Part shown: piece by piece, positions 33,717 to 42,987 of the stretch
Numbering within the stretch: position 1 is the first letter of the stretch
How the letters are laid out: every line of letters begins with the position of its first letter
Assembly: GCF_017355955.1 (NCBI RefSeq)
Contig: NZ_JAFFID010000001.1
Span: 1,364,001 to 1,428,000 of the forward strand
Direction of reading: 5' to 3'
Length of the DNA: 64,000 bases
Origin: Sabulibacter ruber
Lineage (GTDB): Bacteria; Bacteroidota; Bacteroidia; Cytophagales; Hymenobacteraceae
Program-made: the position numbers and the translations under genes
Notes under the pieces: model-generated
Databases searched by the model: none
What the model saw: the letters and a program-made list of their open reading frames with translations, nothing else
Told to the model about the DNA's origin: nothing

Positions 33717-34940
33717 CTACACAGTTTGCGGAAAAGTAATGGTAAACGTGGTGCCCTGGTTCAGTTCGCTCTTGAAATCAAGCGTACCGTCCATGACTTC
33801 TACGTACCGCTTCACAATATTAAGGCCAAGGCCGGTTCCTTGGATGTTGGTGGCGTTCTGCGCCCGGAAAAACGGCGTGAACAAATGCGTCTGGTCCTGC
33901 GCCGGTATGCCTATGCCCTCATCCTGCACCGTAATGATACTGGTTTCTGGTGTAACGTGAGTAGACAGGTGAATGGTTTTGCCCTCGGCGGAGTACTTGC
34001 TGGCGTTGGACAGCAGGTTGATCAGGATGTTTTTGAGCAGTTGTTTGTCCAGTTCCACCATTTCTGAGCCCTCATGCCGGTACACAATCTTCTGCCCGTC
34101 TTTCACCAAAGCCTGCATTTCATCCACTACCTCATTGGCAAAGGAAACCAGGTTGAACGTGCTGGGGATGTTGTACACCTTGCCCTCCTCAATGCGGCTA
34201 ATGGAAAGGAAATCATTCAGAATGACGGTGAGGTTCTGCACCGCCGATTTAATTCGGTCAACGTGCTTCAACCGCTTCTGGTCCTCCTCGGTGGTTTTGT
34301 AGCGGGCGATGATGGAGGCCGAAGACAGCACCGTGCTCAGCGGAGTTCTAAACTCATGCGAGGCCGTGGTCACGAACCGTGATTTAAGTTCGTTCAGCTC
34401 CTTTTCCTTCTGCAGGGCTTTCTCAATTTCTTGCTGCGCCTCATACAAAATGCGGTTGGTGTTCTCCAGTTTCTGGATAGCCTCGGCCAATTCCTGGGTT
34501 CTCTCCTCCACGCGCTGCTCCAGTTGGGCGTTGAGCGACTGGATTTCGGCCAGGCTTTTGGCGTGCTCAATGCTGTACCGGATGGAGCGCTCCAAGTCAT
34601 ACGGGTTAAAAGTGCCTTTCACCAGGTAGTCCAGGGCACCGGCGCGCATGGCTTTCTCGTCGGTCTCACGGTCGGTTTGGCCGGTGAGCAGGATGAAGGG
34701 CGCGGTGGCACCCTCGGCCACGGCCTGCGTGATGAGCTCCAACCCGTCATGGGCTCCCAGAAAAAAATCCACCAGGTACACATCGTGCTTTTTCTCCCGG
34801 ATGAGCGACAAGGCCTCGTCAAAAGAGGAAGTCCAATCCAGGTGATAGTTGCGGCCTGTAATGTCCATGATGATGTCGCGGGTAATCACGAAATCATCTT
34901 CATCATCGTCTATCAGCAGGATTCTGATACTGTCTGCCAT
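33717..34940 (-). CDS. Receiver-histidine kinase hybrid (REC-HisKA-HATPase)
   Basis: This 407-residue cytoplasmic protein starts with a receiver domain (D58 in VYLVDFFLGAHDG). A coiled coil follows (about 125-185), then a HisKA/HATPase kinase with H195 in TTASHEFRTPLS, N box NLLSNASKY, DEGIGIP and GTGLGLNIVKRY. There is no membrane segment or sensor domain, so it is likely driven by phosphotransfer onto its receiver, as in relay chains. It is two bases upstream of the REC-Crp gene and 267 bases downstream of the single-domain regulator; the gap holds a palindromic repeat and a tetranucleotide repeat. All four genes point the same way. Confidence 0.9.
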   Translation of the reverse strand: MADSIRILLIDDDEDDFVITRDIIMDITGRNYHLDWTSSFDEALSLIREKKHDVYLVDFFLGAHDGLELITQAVAEGATAPFILLTGQTDRETDEKAMRAGALDYLVKGTFNPYDLERSIRYSIEHAKSLAEIQSLNAQLEQRVEERTQELAEAIQKLENTNRILYEAQQEIEKALQKEKELNELKSRFVTTASHEFRTPLSTVLSSASIIARYKTTEEDQKRLKHVDRIKSAVQNLTVILNDFLSISRIEEGKVYNIPSTFNLVSFANEVVDEMQALVKDGQKIVYRHEGSEMVELDKQLLKNILINLLSNASKYSAEGKTIHLSTHVTPETSIITVQDEGIGIPAQDQTHLFTPFFRAQNATNIQGTGLGLNIVKRYVEVMDGTLDFKSELNQGTTFTITFPQTV

Positions 34941-34963
34941 GGGGTTCTACTATTGTTTTGGAG

Positions 34964-34981
34964 CTGTTTTCAAGAAAACAG
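34964..34981. other. Short hairpin, relic of the hairpin family
   Basis: CTGTTTTC-AA-GAAAACAG is a perfect 8-bp stem just upstream of the REC-kinase gene. It keeps only the core of the larger family. Confidence 0.4.
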
Positions 34982-35060
34982 GTGTTAAATGGAGGCATGA
35001 TTTTTAATGGGGGTTTGCCATTCTTTGAGTGACTCTTCTAAGAACATAAATTTTCATGTC

Positions 35061-35129
35061 CTATGGCGCGGAAGTTACTTCCGTGCCTTTCAACACTCGT
35101 TAGGCACAGAAGTAACTTCCGCGCCATAG
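35061..35129. repeat. 69-bp REP-like palindrome
   Basis: A 28-bp stem with one mismatch (35061-35088 with 35102-35129) encloses a 13-base loop. The arms start CTATGGCGCGGAAG and each is itself nearly palindromic (GGAAGTTACTTCC). It lies between two genes of the two-component cluster, and a solo arm is at 32232-32256. Confidence 0.75.
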
Positions 35130-35156
35130 ATAGTAAGCCATAGAAAGCTAAATCCG

Positions 35157-35657
<501 letters not shown>

Positions 35658-35670
35658 AGTTCTGTAAGGT

Positions 35671-37188
35671 CTATTCCTGGAGGTGTTTAGTGGCCAGGGT
35701 GATGATGAAACGGGTGCCTACCCCGGGTTGGCTGCGGGCGGTGATGTCGCCGCCGTGCCTGATGGCTATTTTACGGCAAATGGCCAGGCCAATGCCGGAG
35801 CCTTCGTACTTCTGCCCCTCCAGGCGCTGAAAGATATTGAAAATGCGGTCAAGGTACTTCTCGTCAAACCCGATGCCGTTGTCTTCCACCTCAATCTCCA
35901 CGTGCACATCGCCGGGCGTGGACGTGAGGTGGGCCTTGCGCTGCACGTGCCGGGCCGATATGCGCACCACCGGCGTCACGTCTTCTTTCCGGAACTTGAT
36001 GGCATTGCTGATCAGGTTTTGGAACAATTGGCGCATCTGGGTAGGCTCGGCCTCAATGGTGGGCAGCGGCGAACGATCAATCACGGTACCGGTTTTCTCA
36101 ATGGTGATCTCCAGGTCAGACAAAACCCCGTTAAGCACCTCGTTCAGATCCACTTTCTCAAACGGTTTGGATTTGGTGGTCACGCGGGAGAAGGTAAGCA
36201 GGTCATTGATGAGGTTCTGCATGCGCACAGCGGCGTTGAGCATGCGGTCAATGTAGTCCTTGCCCTGGTCGCTCAGGTTGTTTTGCTCCTTGGTCTTCAG
36301 CCTATCGCCAAAGGCCTGAATTTTGCGCAAAGGTTCCTGCAGGTCATGCGAAGACACGTAGGCGAAGTCCTGCAACTCACGGTTGCTGCGCTCCAGCTCG
36401 GCGGCGTACCGGCGCAGGCGTTCTTCGCTTACTTTCTGGTGCGTAATGTCATGGATAAAGCCGGTATACACTTTCCGGTCGGTGAGTTGCACCTCAGAGA
36501 TGCTCAGGTATAGCGGAAACACCGAGCCATCCTTCTTCCGCCCCGAGACTTCCCGCCCAATGCCAATGATTTTGCGGTGGCCGGTGCGGTGGTAGTTCTC
36601 CATGTACTGGTCGTGGCGGCTATGATCGGGTTCGGGCATGAGCAGGCCTATGTTCTGGCCGATCAGTTCCTCCTCACTGTACCCGAAAAGCCGGGCCGCC
36701 GAGGGGTTCACCATTTCAATGATGCCGCGGGTGTCAATGGTAATGATGCCGTCTACCGCCGCCTGAATGATGGAGTTGATTTTGTTTTCGCTTTCGCGCT
36801 GGGCCTGCTCGGCTTTCTTCTGCTGCGAGATGTCATGCACAATGCCCGTGTAAATGACCTTATCCTGCAATTTCACCTCAGAAATACTCAACAGAAACGG
36901 AAACACGGATCCGTCTTTGCGCAGCCCCACCACCTCACGACCTTTGCCAATAATCTGTCCTACCCCGGTACGGTGGTAATTTTCCATATAGCCGTCATGC
37001 CGGCTCTGGTCGGGCTCCGGCATCAGAATCTTGATGTTCTTGCCAATGATTTCTTCGGGCCGGTAGCCAAAGATACGGGCGGCCGCCGGGTTCACGGTTT
37101 CAATGATCCCCCGTTGGTCAATGGTAATGATGCCGTCAATGGCGGTGTCTATGATGGCTTGTAAGCGGGCCTGGTCGTCCAGGTGCAT
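35671..37188 (-). CDS. FixL-like double-PAS sensor histidine kinase
   Basis: This 505-residue soluble protein has two very similar PAS domains (about 10-125 and 133-252) and a HisKA/HATPase kinase with H281 in AYVSSHDLQEPLRK. Both PAS domains carry the FixL-type stretch RHD-x-YMENYHRTG followed by IIG-x-GREV. His64 and His192 align with the heme-ligand His200 of Bradyrhizobium FixL, and Arg84 and Arg212 with its oxygen-gating Arg220. Similar residues also occur in PAS domains not known to bind heme, so heme sensing is possible but not shown. I chose ATG 37188; a TTG at 37218 could add ten residues. It is first in the two-component cluster and divergent from usp gene 2. Confidence 0.88.
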   Translation of the reverse strand: MHLDDQARLQAIIDTAIDGIITIDQRGIIETVNPAAARIFGYRPEEIIGKNIKILMPEPDQSRHDGYMENYHRTGVGQIIGKGREVVGLRKDGSVFPFLLSISEVKLQDKVIYTGIVHDISQQKKAEQAQRESENKINSIIQAAVDGIITIDTRGIIEMVNPSAARLFGYSEEELIGQNIGLLMPEPDHSRHDQYMENYHRTGHRKIIGIGREVSGRKKDGSVFPLYLSISEVQLTDRKVYTGFIHDITHQKVSEERLRRYAAELERSNRELQDFAYVSSHDLQEPLRKIQAFGDRLKTKEQNNLSDQGKDYIDRMLNAAVRMQNLINDLLTFSRVTTKSKPFEKVDLNEVLNGVLSDLEITIEKTGTVIDRSPLPTIEAEPTQMRQLFQNLISNAIKFRKEDVTPVVRISARHVQRKAHLTSTPGDVHVEIEVEDNGIGFDEKYLDRIFNIFQRLEGQKYEGSGIGLAICRKIAIRHGGDITARSQPGVGTRFIITLATKHLQE

Positions 37189-37352
37189 CTGGTGAGGGCG
37201 CTGCAGAGATTCTTCCAAAGGTCAGATGTTTTTATAAAAGTAACCACTCGGGCTCCTTTCCACAATGATTCTTGTCATTTCTGGGCCGGAAATAAGGAGT
37301 ACGCATCTGTTTTCAGGCATGTTTTGTGGAAAATAGCAGGAAAACCGCCGGC

Positions 37353-37366
37353 ATGACCAAAGTCAT
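37353..37366. promoter_or_regulatory. Candidate Crp/Fnr-type operator between the PAS kinase and usp gene 2
   Basis: ATGACCAAAGTCAT is an inverted repeat (ATGAC/GTCAT) in the 276-base gap between divergent genes. It shares 12 of 14 bases, plus the flanking C and T, with the site before usp gene 1. Its centre is about 64 bases before the probable start set by the -7 element at 37411, close to the class I activator position. Confidence 0.5.
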
Positions 37367-37410
37367 TAAATGCTTTGACCGGCATCATTCCCAACCCACC
37401 CGGCACCCGA

Positions 37411-37418
37411 TAGCTTTG
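37411..37418 (+). promoter_or_regulatory. -7 promoter element of usp gene 2
   Basis: TAGCTTTG matches TAnnTTTG exactly, 46 bases before the ATG at 37465. There is no good TTTG -33 box at normal spacing, which would fit a promoter that depends on an activator. Confidence 0.4.
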
Positions 37419-37464
37419 CAGAAGAGTTCAGCCTACAGTTTTGAATCTTAACCTATCTGCGAGC

Positions 37465-38340
37465 ATGAAAACCATCTTAGTCCCCACCGATTTCTCTTCC
37501 TGCGCTGCCAACGCCGTGCAATATGCTGCTGCTCTTGCTCGTCAGACCAGGAGCAGGCTGCTGTTGGTGCATACCGTTAACCTTCCGGCCTCGGTTATGC
37601 CAGAAGGGTTGCCGCTCTACTCCCTGGATTCCCAACTGATTGAAGACTGCGAAGAGGAGCTCTTTAAGGTGGCGGAACTGATAAAGAAAGAATTCAATTT
37701 TGAGACCGAGACCTTTTGCCTGTACGGCCCGCTTATTCCGCACCTGAATGAGCTGGTGAAGACCCAAGCCGTGGATTTGGTGGTGATGGGTACCCACGGA
37801 GCGGGAAATTTCCTGGACAGCCTGATGGGCACCAACGCCTCGGCCTACATCAAAGAAGCGCTTTGCCCGGTACTGGTGATTCCAGCCCATACCACGTTTT
37901 CCCCGGTGCGGCACATTGCCTACGCCTCAGACTTTGAAACGGAAGAAACCGTGTACCTGAAACAGCTCTTCCTACTGGCTTCTGGGTTCAACGCCGAGGT
38001 GAACATCATCAACATCCAATCTGAAAAGCAGCTGAACATAGTCTCAGACAGCCAGGTGTTTAAGAGCATTGTCAAACATTTCCCGCATAACCGCTACAGC
38101 GTGGCCCAATTGCGGAACAATGACATCATTGCCGGCCTCCAGGAATTTGTGCAGGAAGACCAGGCAGAGGTGCTGGCCGTTTCTATCCAGGACCGCGGAT
38201 TACTGGAAGAACTGTTCCACCACAGCATCACCAGAAAATTAGCTTTGAGGGCCTTTGTTCCCCTGCTAACCTTGCCCGCTACCTCTTATCAGTTCCAGAA
38301 CCAACGGACCGCCACTAAGAAACCGGCGCCAGTGGCTTAG
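37465..38340 (+). CDS. Tandem-domain universal stress protein
   Basis: This 291-residue protein has two UspA domains. The first (about 1-145) starts MKTILVPTDFSSCAANAVQYA and contains a complete nucleotide-binding motif, GTHGAGNFLDSLMGTNA (G-x2-G-x9-G-T). The second (about 150-280) has lost the motif. I chose ATG 37465, which gives the standard UspA N-terminus; an upstream TTG at 37441 is less likely. The divergent neighbour is the FixL-like kinase, with a Crp-like palindrome between them, so stress induction linked to that cluster is plausible. Confidence 0.9.
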   Translation: MKTILVPTDFSSCAANAVQYAAALARQTRSRLLLVHTVNLPASVMPEGLPLYSLDSQLIEDCEEELFKVAELIKKEFNFETETFCLYGPLIPHLNELVKTQAVDLVVMGTHGAGNFLDSLMGTNASAYIKEALCPVLVIPAHTTFSPVRHIAYASDFETEETVYLKQLFLLASGFNAEVNIINIQSEKQLNIVSDSQVFKSIVKHFPHNRYSVAQLRNNDIIAGLQEFVQEDQAEVLAVSIQDRGLLEELFHHSITRKLALRAFVPLLTLPATSYQFQNQRTATKKPAPVA

Positions 38341-38563
38341 AAACGGGCTGGTTTTAAGCAGAATTTCAAAAAGTACTTCTAAAACGATGTAAGGCAGGTT
38401 TGGTCCAGTTTTTAAAGCTTCTTCTTTCAAAGACCAGACGTTTTAGTTTTCCATCAGTTTTAGAGAAAAGAGCTAAAAACAAAGAGAATGGTAACTTGCG
38501 CTCAGCCAACTTTGGGAGTGATGCCTTAAGGTAATTTCCCGCAGCAGGTTGGCTACTTCTGCA

Positions 38564-39445
38564 ATGAACCTATTTAAAGCATTTCCCAAGAGTAACTATG
38601 TGCTACCGGCTGTACCGGCGGTGCTTTTGTCAATAGTAAGCGTGCAGACGGGTGCCTCCGTAGCGAAGTACCTGTTCCCGGTTCTAGGGGCCAGCGGCAC
38701 GGCATCTCTCCGCATTGGGTTTTCGGCTATCATTCTGCTGGCTTTCTTTAGAACCAACCTCCTTCAGCTGAACAGGAGGCAGCTTTTGTATTGCGCCGGC
38801 TATGGAACTTGCCTGGGAGCCATGAACCTGGTCTTCTATTTTGCCATCAAACGGATTCCGTTGGGCCTGGGCGTTACCATTGAATTCATGGGACCTTTAG
38901 CCCTAGCCATCATAGGTTCCAGAAAACTGCTGGACCTGATGTGGGCTGCACTGGCCGGGTTAGGTATTGCCCTGATTGCTCCCTGGAACACCAACTCCAT
39001 TGATTTAGTGGGTGTCTTGTGTGCGGCCCTGGCCGGAAGTTTATGGGCAGGCTACATATTGCTGGGCGGCAAAGTCTCCAAGTTCATGAAAGGCGGAGAT
39101 GCGGTTGCCGTAGGCATGGTGTTCGCTACGTTACTGGTGGTGCCCTTCGGGGTTTTCAGCGGTGGATTGAGTGCTTTGAACGGACCTCTGCTGCTGCTTG
39201 GAATAGCCGTGGCGCTCTTGACCAGCGCTATCCCTTTCACGCTGGACATGAACGCCCTGCGGCAACTTTCTTCCAAGAACTACAGCATCCTGATGAGTTT
39301 GCACCCGGCCGTGGCCGCTTTGTCTGGGTTGCTTTTCCTGCAGGAGCACCTCAGCCTTACCCAATGGCTCTCTATTGCCTGCGTCATTGCTGCCAGTGTG
39401 GGGGCTACGGTCTTTTCAAAAAAGCAGTCTGAAGAGAACTCCTGA
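38564..39445 (+). CDS. EamA/RhtA-family drug/metabolite exporter
   Basis: This 293-residue inner-membrane protein has ten predicted hydrophobic segments arranged as two EamA repeats, for example IGFSAIILLAFF, GVLCAALAGSLWAGYILLGG and SIACVIAASVGATVF. Its opening, VLLSIVSVQTGASVAKYLFPVLGASGTASLR, is characteristic of the RhtA (threonine/homoserine exporter) branch. Such proteins export amino acids or other small metabolites by proton exchange. The actual substrate is not evident. I chose ATG 38564 (MNLFKAFPKS). No operon partner is visible. Confidence 0.85.
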   Translation: MNLFKAFPKSNYVLPAVPAVLLSIVSVQTGASVAKYLFPVLGASGTASLRIGFSAIILLAFFRTNLLQLNRRQLLYCAGYGTCLGAMNLVFYFAIKRIPLGLGVTIEFMGPLALAIIGSRKLLDLMWAALAGLGIALIAPWNTNSIDLVGVLCAALAGSLWAGYILLGGKVSKFMKGGDAVAVGMVFATLLVVPFGVFSGGLSALNGPLLLLGIAVALLTSAIPFTLDMNALRQLSSKNYSILMSLHPAVAALSGLLFLQEHLSLTQWLSIACVIAASVGATVFSKKQSEENS

Positions 39446-39489
39446 ATCCACTTGAAGTCACTTCTCGCCAGCCGCACGTTTTTGATCTT

Positions 39490-40182
39490 TCAGGAGAGCG
39501 CTGCTTTTTCCCACTTTCTTTCCCCACAGGATGGGCAATCAATACCGGGTTCCTGAGGCTGTTTCAATAATTGACCGCAACTACCGCAGGCATAGGTATC
39601 GGGGGCGTCTTGCTGCTCCTTTCTAAAATCCGGGTCCATGATGGGCACCAGGGACAGGCCTGCGCGCTCTTCTGGGAACTGGAAAAGGGTGAAAGAGCCG
39701 TTGGCTTCCATGTAGACGCGCTGTACTTTGCCCAGGTTATAGATTTCATCATGTCTGAGCTCGGCAAAAAGGCGCTCCCGGGTTATCCTGGCATTTTCCA
39801 TTACATCCAGTTGCAGACAACCATCTTTTACCAGCACGTCCAGGTCATCCATGACCTTACGCTCAAACCGGGCGTCCTGGGTGCTTCGCCAGGCAAGGAC
39901 CCTTTCAATGCCTACCACCACCACTGCAATAATGGCAATAGGGAGTATGCCCCGGGAGGGGTCCATGAGGGCCACCCCGTTTGCCGCCGCCAGAGACACC
40001 AGGGCAGCCATTTCGGTTCTGCTCAGCATTGCAGCCATCCGCTTCCCCATCAGGCGCATGGAGAGCATCAGCACAAAATAAATGAACGCTACGCGTATGA
40101 CAATTTCAAAGAGAAAGCTCCACGGCACCTCACCTAATACAATGCGGAGCCAGTCTGTAATTTGAATATCTTCCGGTTTCAT
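39490..40182 (-). CDS. DUF421/YetF-family membrane protein with C-terminal zinc ribbon
   Basis: This 230-residue protein has three membrane segments in the first 100 residues (around 22-42, 55-75 and 78-95), followed by the soluble YetF domain characteristic of DUF421 (LVKDGCLQLDVMENARITRERLFAELR). It ends in a rubredoxin-like C-x2-C pair, CGSCGQLL and CPSCGE, suggesting a bound zinc. Family function is unknown; the YetF domain faces the cytoplasm. A paralogue lies nine bases upstream in the same operon. Confidence 0.85.
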   Translation of the reverse strand: MKPEDIQITDWLRIVLGEVPWSFLFEIVIRVAFIYFVLMLSMRLMGKRMAAMLSRTEMAALVSLAAANGVALMDPSRGILPIAIIAVVVVGIERVLAWRSTQDARFERKVMDDLDVLVKDGCLQLDVMENARITRERLFAELRHDEIYNLGKVQRVYMEANGSFTLFQFPEERAGLSLVPIMDPDFRKEQQDAPDTYACGSCGQLLKQPQEPGIDCPSCGERKWEKAALS

Positions 40183-40191
40183 GGTAATTCG

Positions 40192-40881
40192 TTATTTGGC
40201 GGCGGGAATCCACTCTGTGCAGGAGCAGTAAGGGCATGCGGTCCCTTTCACCTGGTTTGTTTCTCCTACATTGCCGCAGCGGGTGCAGGCAGAATAGTTA
40301 TTATCACTGGGCAAGGATTTCAGGAGGGCTTGGTCTCTTAAGGGAATAATGGGTAAACCTGGTTTCGGCTCCTTCGCTTTCACTACGCTAAATTCTCCGC
40401 TTGCCTCTATGTACAATCGTTTTACTTGACCCAGATGCTGTATGTTATGGGTTCTTAATGCCGCAAACACCTGATCTCTTGACAGGCGGGAATTTTCCAG
40501 TTCCTTTACCAGCATGACCCCTTCCTTTAGAATCATGCACAAATCTCCCTGGGTGACCACCTCTACTTTCCGGCTTCTGAAAGCCCACAGGTTGATGCCC
40601 CGCTGAAAGACCAGGGCACAGGTAAACGCCACTACCCCCATCAGAACTCCCCTGTCTGGCAATTGCATAGGAGCCGAGGCAATCCCCCCCAAGGTCACCA
40701 TCACGGCCAATTCAGAAATGGTTAACTGCCCGTTCATTCGTTTCCCCATCAGCCGCAGCACCACCAGAAGTACAATAAAGATGACCAACGTACGCAGCAG
40801 CACCTCGGCCATAAACTCCCACGGTGTGTTCCCGATCAATAGCCGTTGCCAATCGGGGAAATAAATCTCTTCCTTTTTCAT
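40192..40881 (-). CDS. DUF421/YetF-family membrane protein, tandem paralogue
   Basis: This 229-residue protein has the same layout as its downstream neighbour: three membrane segments near the N-terminus, a YetF domain (ILKEGVMLVKELENSRLSRDQVFAALR), and a C-terminal double C-x2-C motif (CTRCGN, CPYCSC). The two are diverged duplicates sharing motifs along their length. Their tandem arrangement suggests a heteromeric membrane complex, but the role of DUF421 proteins is not established. The gene is divergent from usp gene 3. Confidence 0.85.
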   Translation of the reverse strand: MKKEEIYFPDWQRLLIGNTPWEFMAEVLLRTLVIFIVLLVVLRLMGKRMNGQLTISELAVMVTLGGIASAPMQLPDRGVLMGVVAFTCALVFQRGINLWAFRSRKVEVVTQGDLCMILKEGVMLVKELENSRLSRDQVFAALRTHNIQHLGQVKRLYIEASGEFSVVKAKEPKPGLPIIPLRDQALLKSLPSDNNYSACTRCGNVGETNQVKGTACPYCSCTEWIPAAK

Positions 40882-41278
40882 ACGTTACAACAATACGAAC
40901 ACTCCGCAAAACAGAGTTACCCTGATTCTAAGCGTTTTAATACGGTTGTTTTTTCAGAAGTTATAGGAAAAGGTCAATTTTTTGAAGCAGATCAGCTCCG
41001 CGTTTCAGAGGTTTTTCCGCAAAATCAGGCCAAAAACCTGCTGCAAGAAGAGTCATCAACCATAAGAAAAAGTGCTTTCTGCCTAGCTGCTACTTTTGGT
41101 TCTGATGGGTTAAAATCCACTTCGGGGCGGCATAAACACCCATCTCTTGTAGGCTCAGTTTCATCTGATTTATCAAAACAAGCCAGAAAACAAACGCCCA
41201 CTAAAACACCCATATAAACTTAAAAATCAGTATATTACAGAAGACATTCACTTGTTCTTACCTAAAGCATTTACTGCC
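40882..41278. other. Divergent intergenic region with hairpin relic
   Basis: About 400 bases separate the DUF421 operon (minus) and usp gene 3 (plus). A degraded hairpin-family copy is at about 41001-41037. I found no ATGA-N6-TCAT site like those before the other two usp genes. Confidence 0.45.
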
Positions 41279-42121
41279 ATGGAAACGATCATCTGTCCTA
41301 CCGATTTTTCAGCGTGCTCAGAAAACGCCATAAAATACGCAGATGCCCTGGCACAGTATATTGGTGCCCGCATTGTATTGGTCCACAACGTGTACGAGCC
41401 TGTGATAGTAGAACTGGCGCCCTTTGAAGCCCTGCCCTATGTGGAGGCCATTCAGGACCCCGAGTACCGCCATCACCAGCAAGACAAACTAGACGCCCTG
41501 ATTGCACAGATGAACGGGCAGGAACACGCTGCCCCTGTGGCCTATGAGAGCAAGATCAAGTACGGTATCACCACCAACTCCATTCTGCAGGTAGCCAAAG
41601 AAGAACAGGCCGATTTGCTGGTGCTGGGCCACGAAGGCCTGCAGGAACAGTTTGGGGAATCTGCCACGGCGCGCCTCATCAGAGACGCCCATTGCCCCGT
41701 GCTGGTGGTTCCGCCCCACGCTACTTTCCGGCCGCCCAGCAAGATTGTGTTTGTCACCGACCTGAAAGGAGAATCCCTCACCGATGTCTGCCTGGTGTGC
41801 CAGGTGGCCACCCACTTCAGGGCCGAGTTGCAGGTATTGCACATTCTAGAGGAAGACACCATGAAGAACAGACAACAGGCCGAGGCCGGATTGGCCCTTC
41901 TGCTCAAACGCCTGCCCTGCCAGAAAGCCTCCACGCACCTGGAGGTGGATAGAAACCCGAGCGAGGGCATTCTTAAGTTCTGTTTCAGGCAGCAGGCAGA
42001 CCTGTTGGTGGCGGGCTATCGGGCTAAAGGCTTTCGGTTGAATCCCTTCGCGCATGACAACCTCCTGGACATTGCCGCCAACACGTTTCTGCCGCTGCTG
42101 GTGGTCCATCATAAACAATAG
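41279..42121 (+). CDS. Tandem-domain universal stress protein
   Basis: This 280-residue protein has two UspA domains. It begins METIICPTDFSACSENAIKYADALAQ, very like usp gene 1 (both keep C-P-T-x-F-S, SENAI-YAD), which points to recent duplication. The nucleotide motif is degenerate (VLGHEGLQEQFGESATARL). I chose ATG 41279 for the standard UspA N-terminus. It lacks the Crp-like site seen before the two other usp genes, so its control may differ. A strong terminator follows 38 bases downstream. Confidence 0.9.
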   Translation: METIICPTDFSACSENAIKYADALAQYIGARIVLVHNVYEPVIVELAPFEALPYVEAIQDPEYRHHQQDKLDALIAQMNGQEHAAPVAYESKIKYGITTNSILQVAKEEQADLLVLGHEGLQEQFGESATARLIRDAHCPVLVVPPHATFRPPSKIVFVTDLKGESLTDVCLVCQVATHFRAELQVLHILEEDTMKNRQQAEAGLALLLKRLPCQKASTHLEVDRNPSEGILKFCFRQQADLLVAGYRAKGFRLNPFAHDNLLDIAANTFLPLLVVHHKQ

Positions 42122-42158
42122 CTTTCCGGAAACTCCTCTTCTTGTTCAGACACTATCT

Positions 42159-42211
42159 ATCACGTTTAAGGGCTTGTTTTACATAAAACGGCCCTTAAAC
42201 GTGATTTTTTA
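42159..42211 (+). terminator. Terminator after usp gene 3 (family member 7)
   Basis: A perfect 15-bp stem (42159-42173 with 42191-42205) carries the AAGGGC/GCCCTT core, and TTTTT follows at once. It has both the family hairpin and a classical U-tract. Confidence 0.85.
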
Positions 42212-42399
42212 TTTCTGGGAATCAGAGACATAGCGGCAAAAGCAGGTTAATCTGCCTTTTTAGCGGGAAAATGTAAGACAGGCCTTATGGAAAATGAAGC
42301 TCTGCGGCATCTTGGTTCTAAAAGCGAGAAGCTGTTTTGCATGTTTTGTCCCTGAGTTTTTATCTGTTTCTTTATTGACGCTTAACCTACCTGAGCCGC

Positions 42400-42987
42400 A
42401 TGTTTCTAAAGCTATTCTCCCGCTCAAAGCCGCCGCAAGACCTGGAACTGATACAGCAGTATCGGGAAACGGGCGATGTAGCCCTGGTGGGGGAATTGTT
42501 TGAGCGCTACACCGAGATGGTGTACCTGGTGTGCCTGAAGTACCTCAAAGACGAGGACGAGAGTAAAGACGCTACCATGCACGTCTTTGAGTTGCTGATC
42601 ACGGCGCTCCACAAACATGAGATCACCAACTTCAAAAGCTGGCTGCACGTGCTGGCCAAGAACTACTGCCTCATGCACCTGCGGTCCAAGAAGAGCCGGG
42701 GCACCGACTCGCTGGAAAACCATTCCCTGCCTTTGGTAGAGAAAGCCGCGTTTCTGGACACTTCTGAGGAAAACGACCAGGAAACGGAACTGCAGCTCTT
42801 AAGCAAAGCCCTCACTACCTTAGGACCCGAGCAACGCACCTGCGTGGAGCTTTTCTACCTGCAGAAAAAGAGTTACAAAGAAGTAGCCGAACTGACCGGA
42901 TTTGAGATTGGCCAGGTAAAAAGCTACATCCAGAACGGCAAACGCAACCTCAAAAACTACATGAATAAAAACTATGAGCAGGAATAA
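42400..42987 (+). CDS. ECF-type RNA polymerase sigma factor
   Basis: This 195-residue protein is a sigma-70-family factor with only regions 2 and 4. Region 2 covers about 20-95 (FERYTEMVYLVCLKYLKDEDESKDATMHVFE) and region 4 about 130-185, with LGPEQRTCVELFYLQKKSYKE and a helix-turn-helix VAELTGFEIGQVKSYIQNGK. It should direct polymerase to a small stress or envelope regulon. The gene overlaps the start of the anti-sigma gene by 14 bases, the usual coupling of an ECF factor with its inhibitor. It may control its own promoter, which I cannot identify. Confidence 0.92.
   Translation: MFLKLFSRSKPPQDLELIQQYRETGDVALVGELFERYTEMVYLVCLKYLKDEDESKDATMHVFELLITALHKHEITNFKSWLHVLAKNYCLMHLRSKKSRGTDSLENHSLPLVEKAAFLDTSEENDQETELQLLSKALTTLGPEQRTCVELFYLQKKSYKEVAELTGFEIGQVKSYIQNGKRNLKNYMNKNYEQE

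Noticed and set aside
35683..37164. Plus-strand frames of 276 and 195 codons opposite the PAS kinase
   Set aside because: Antisense to a well-supported kinase; His/Val/Gly-rich composition typical of reverse-strand artefacts.
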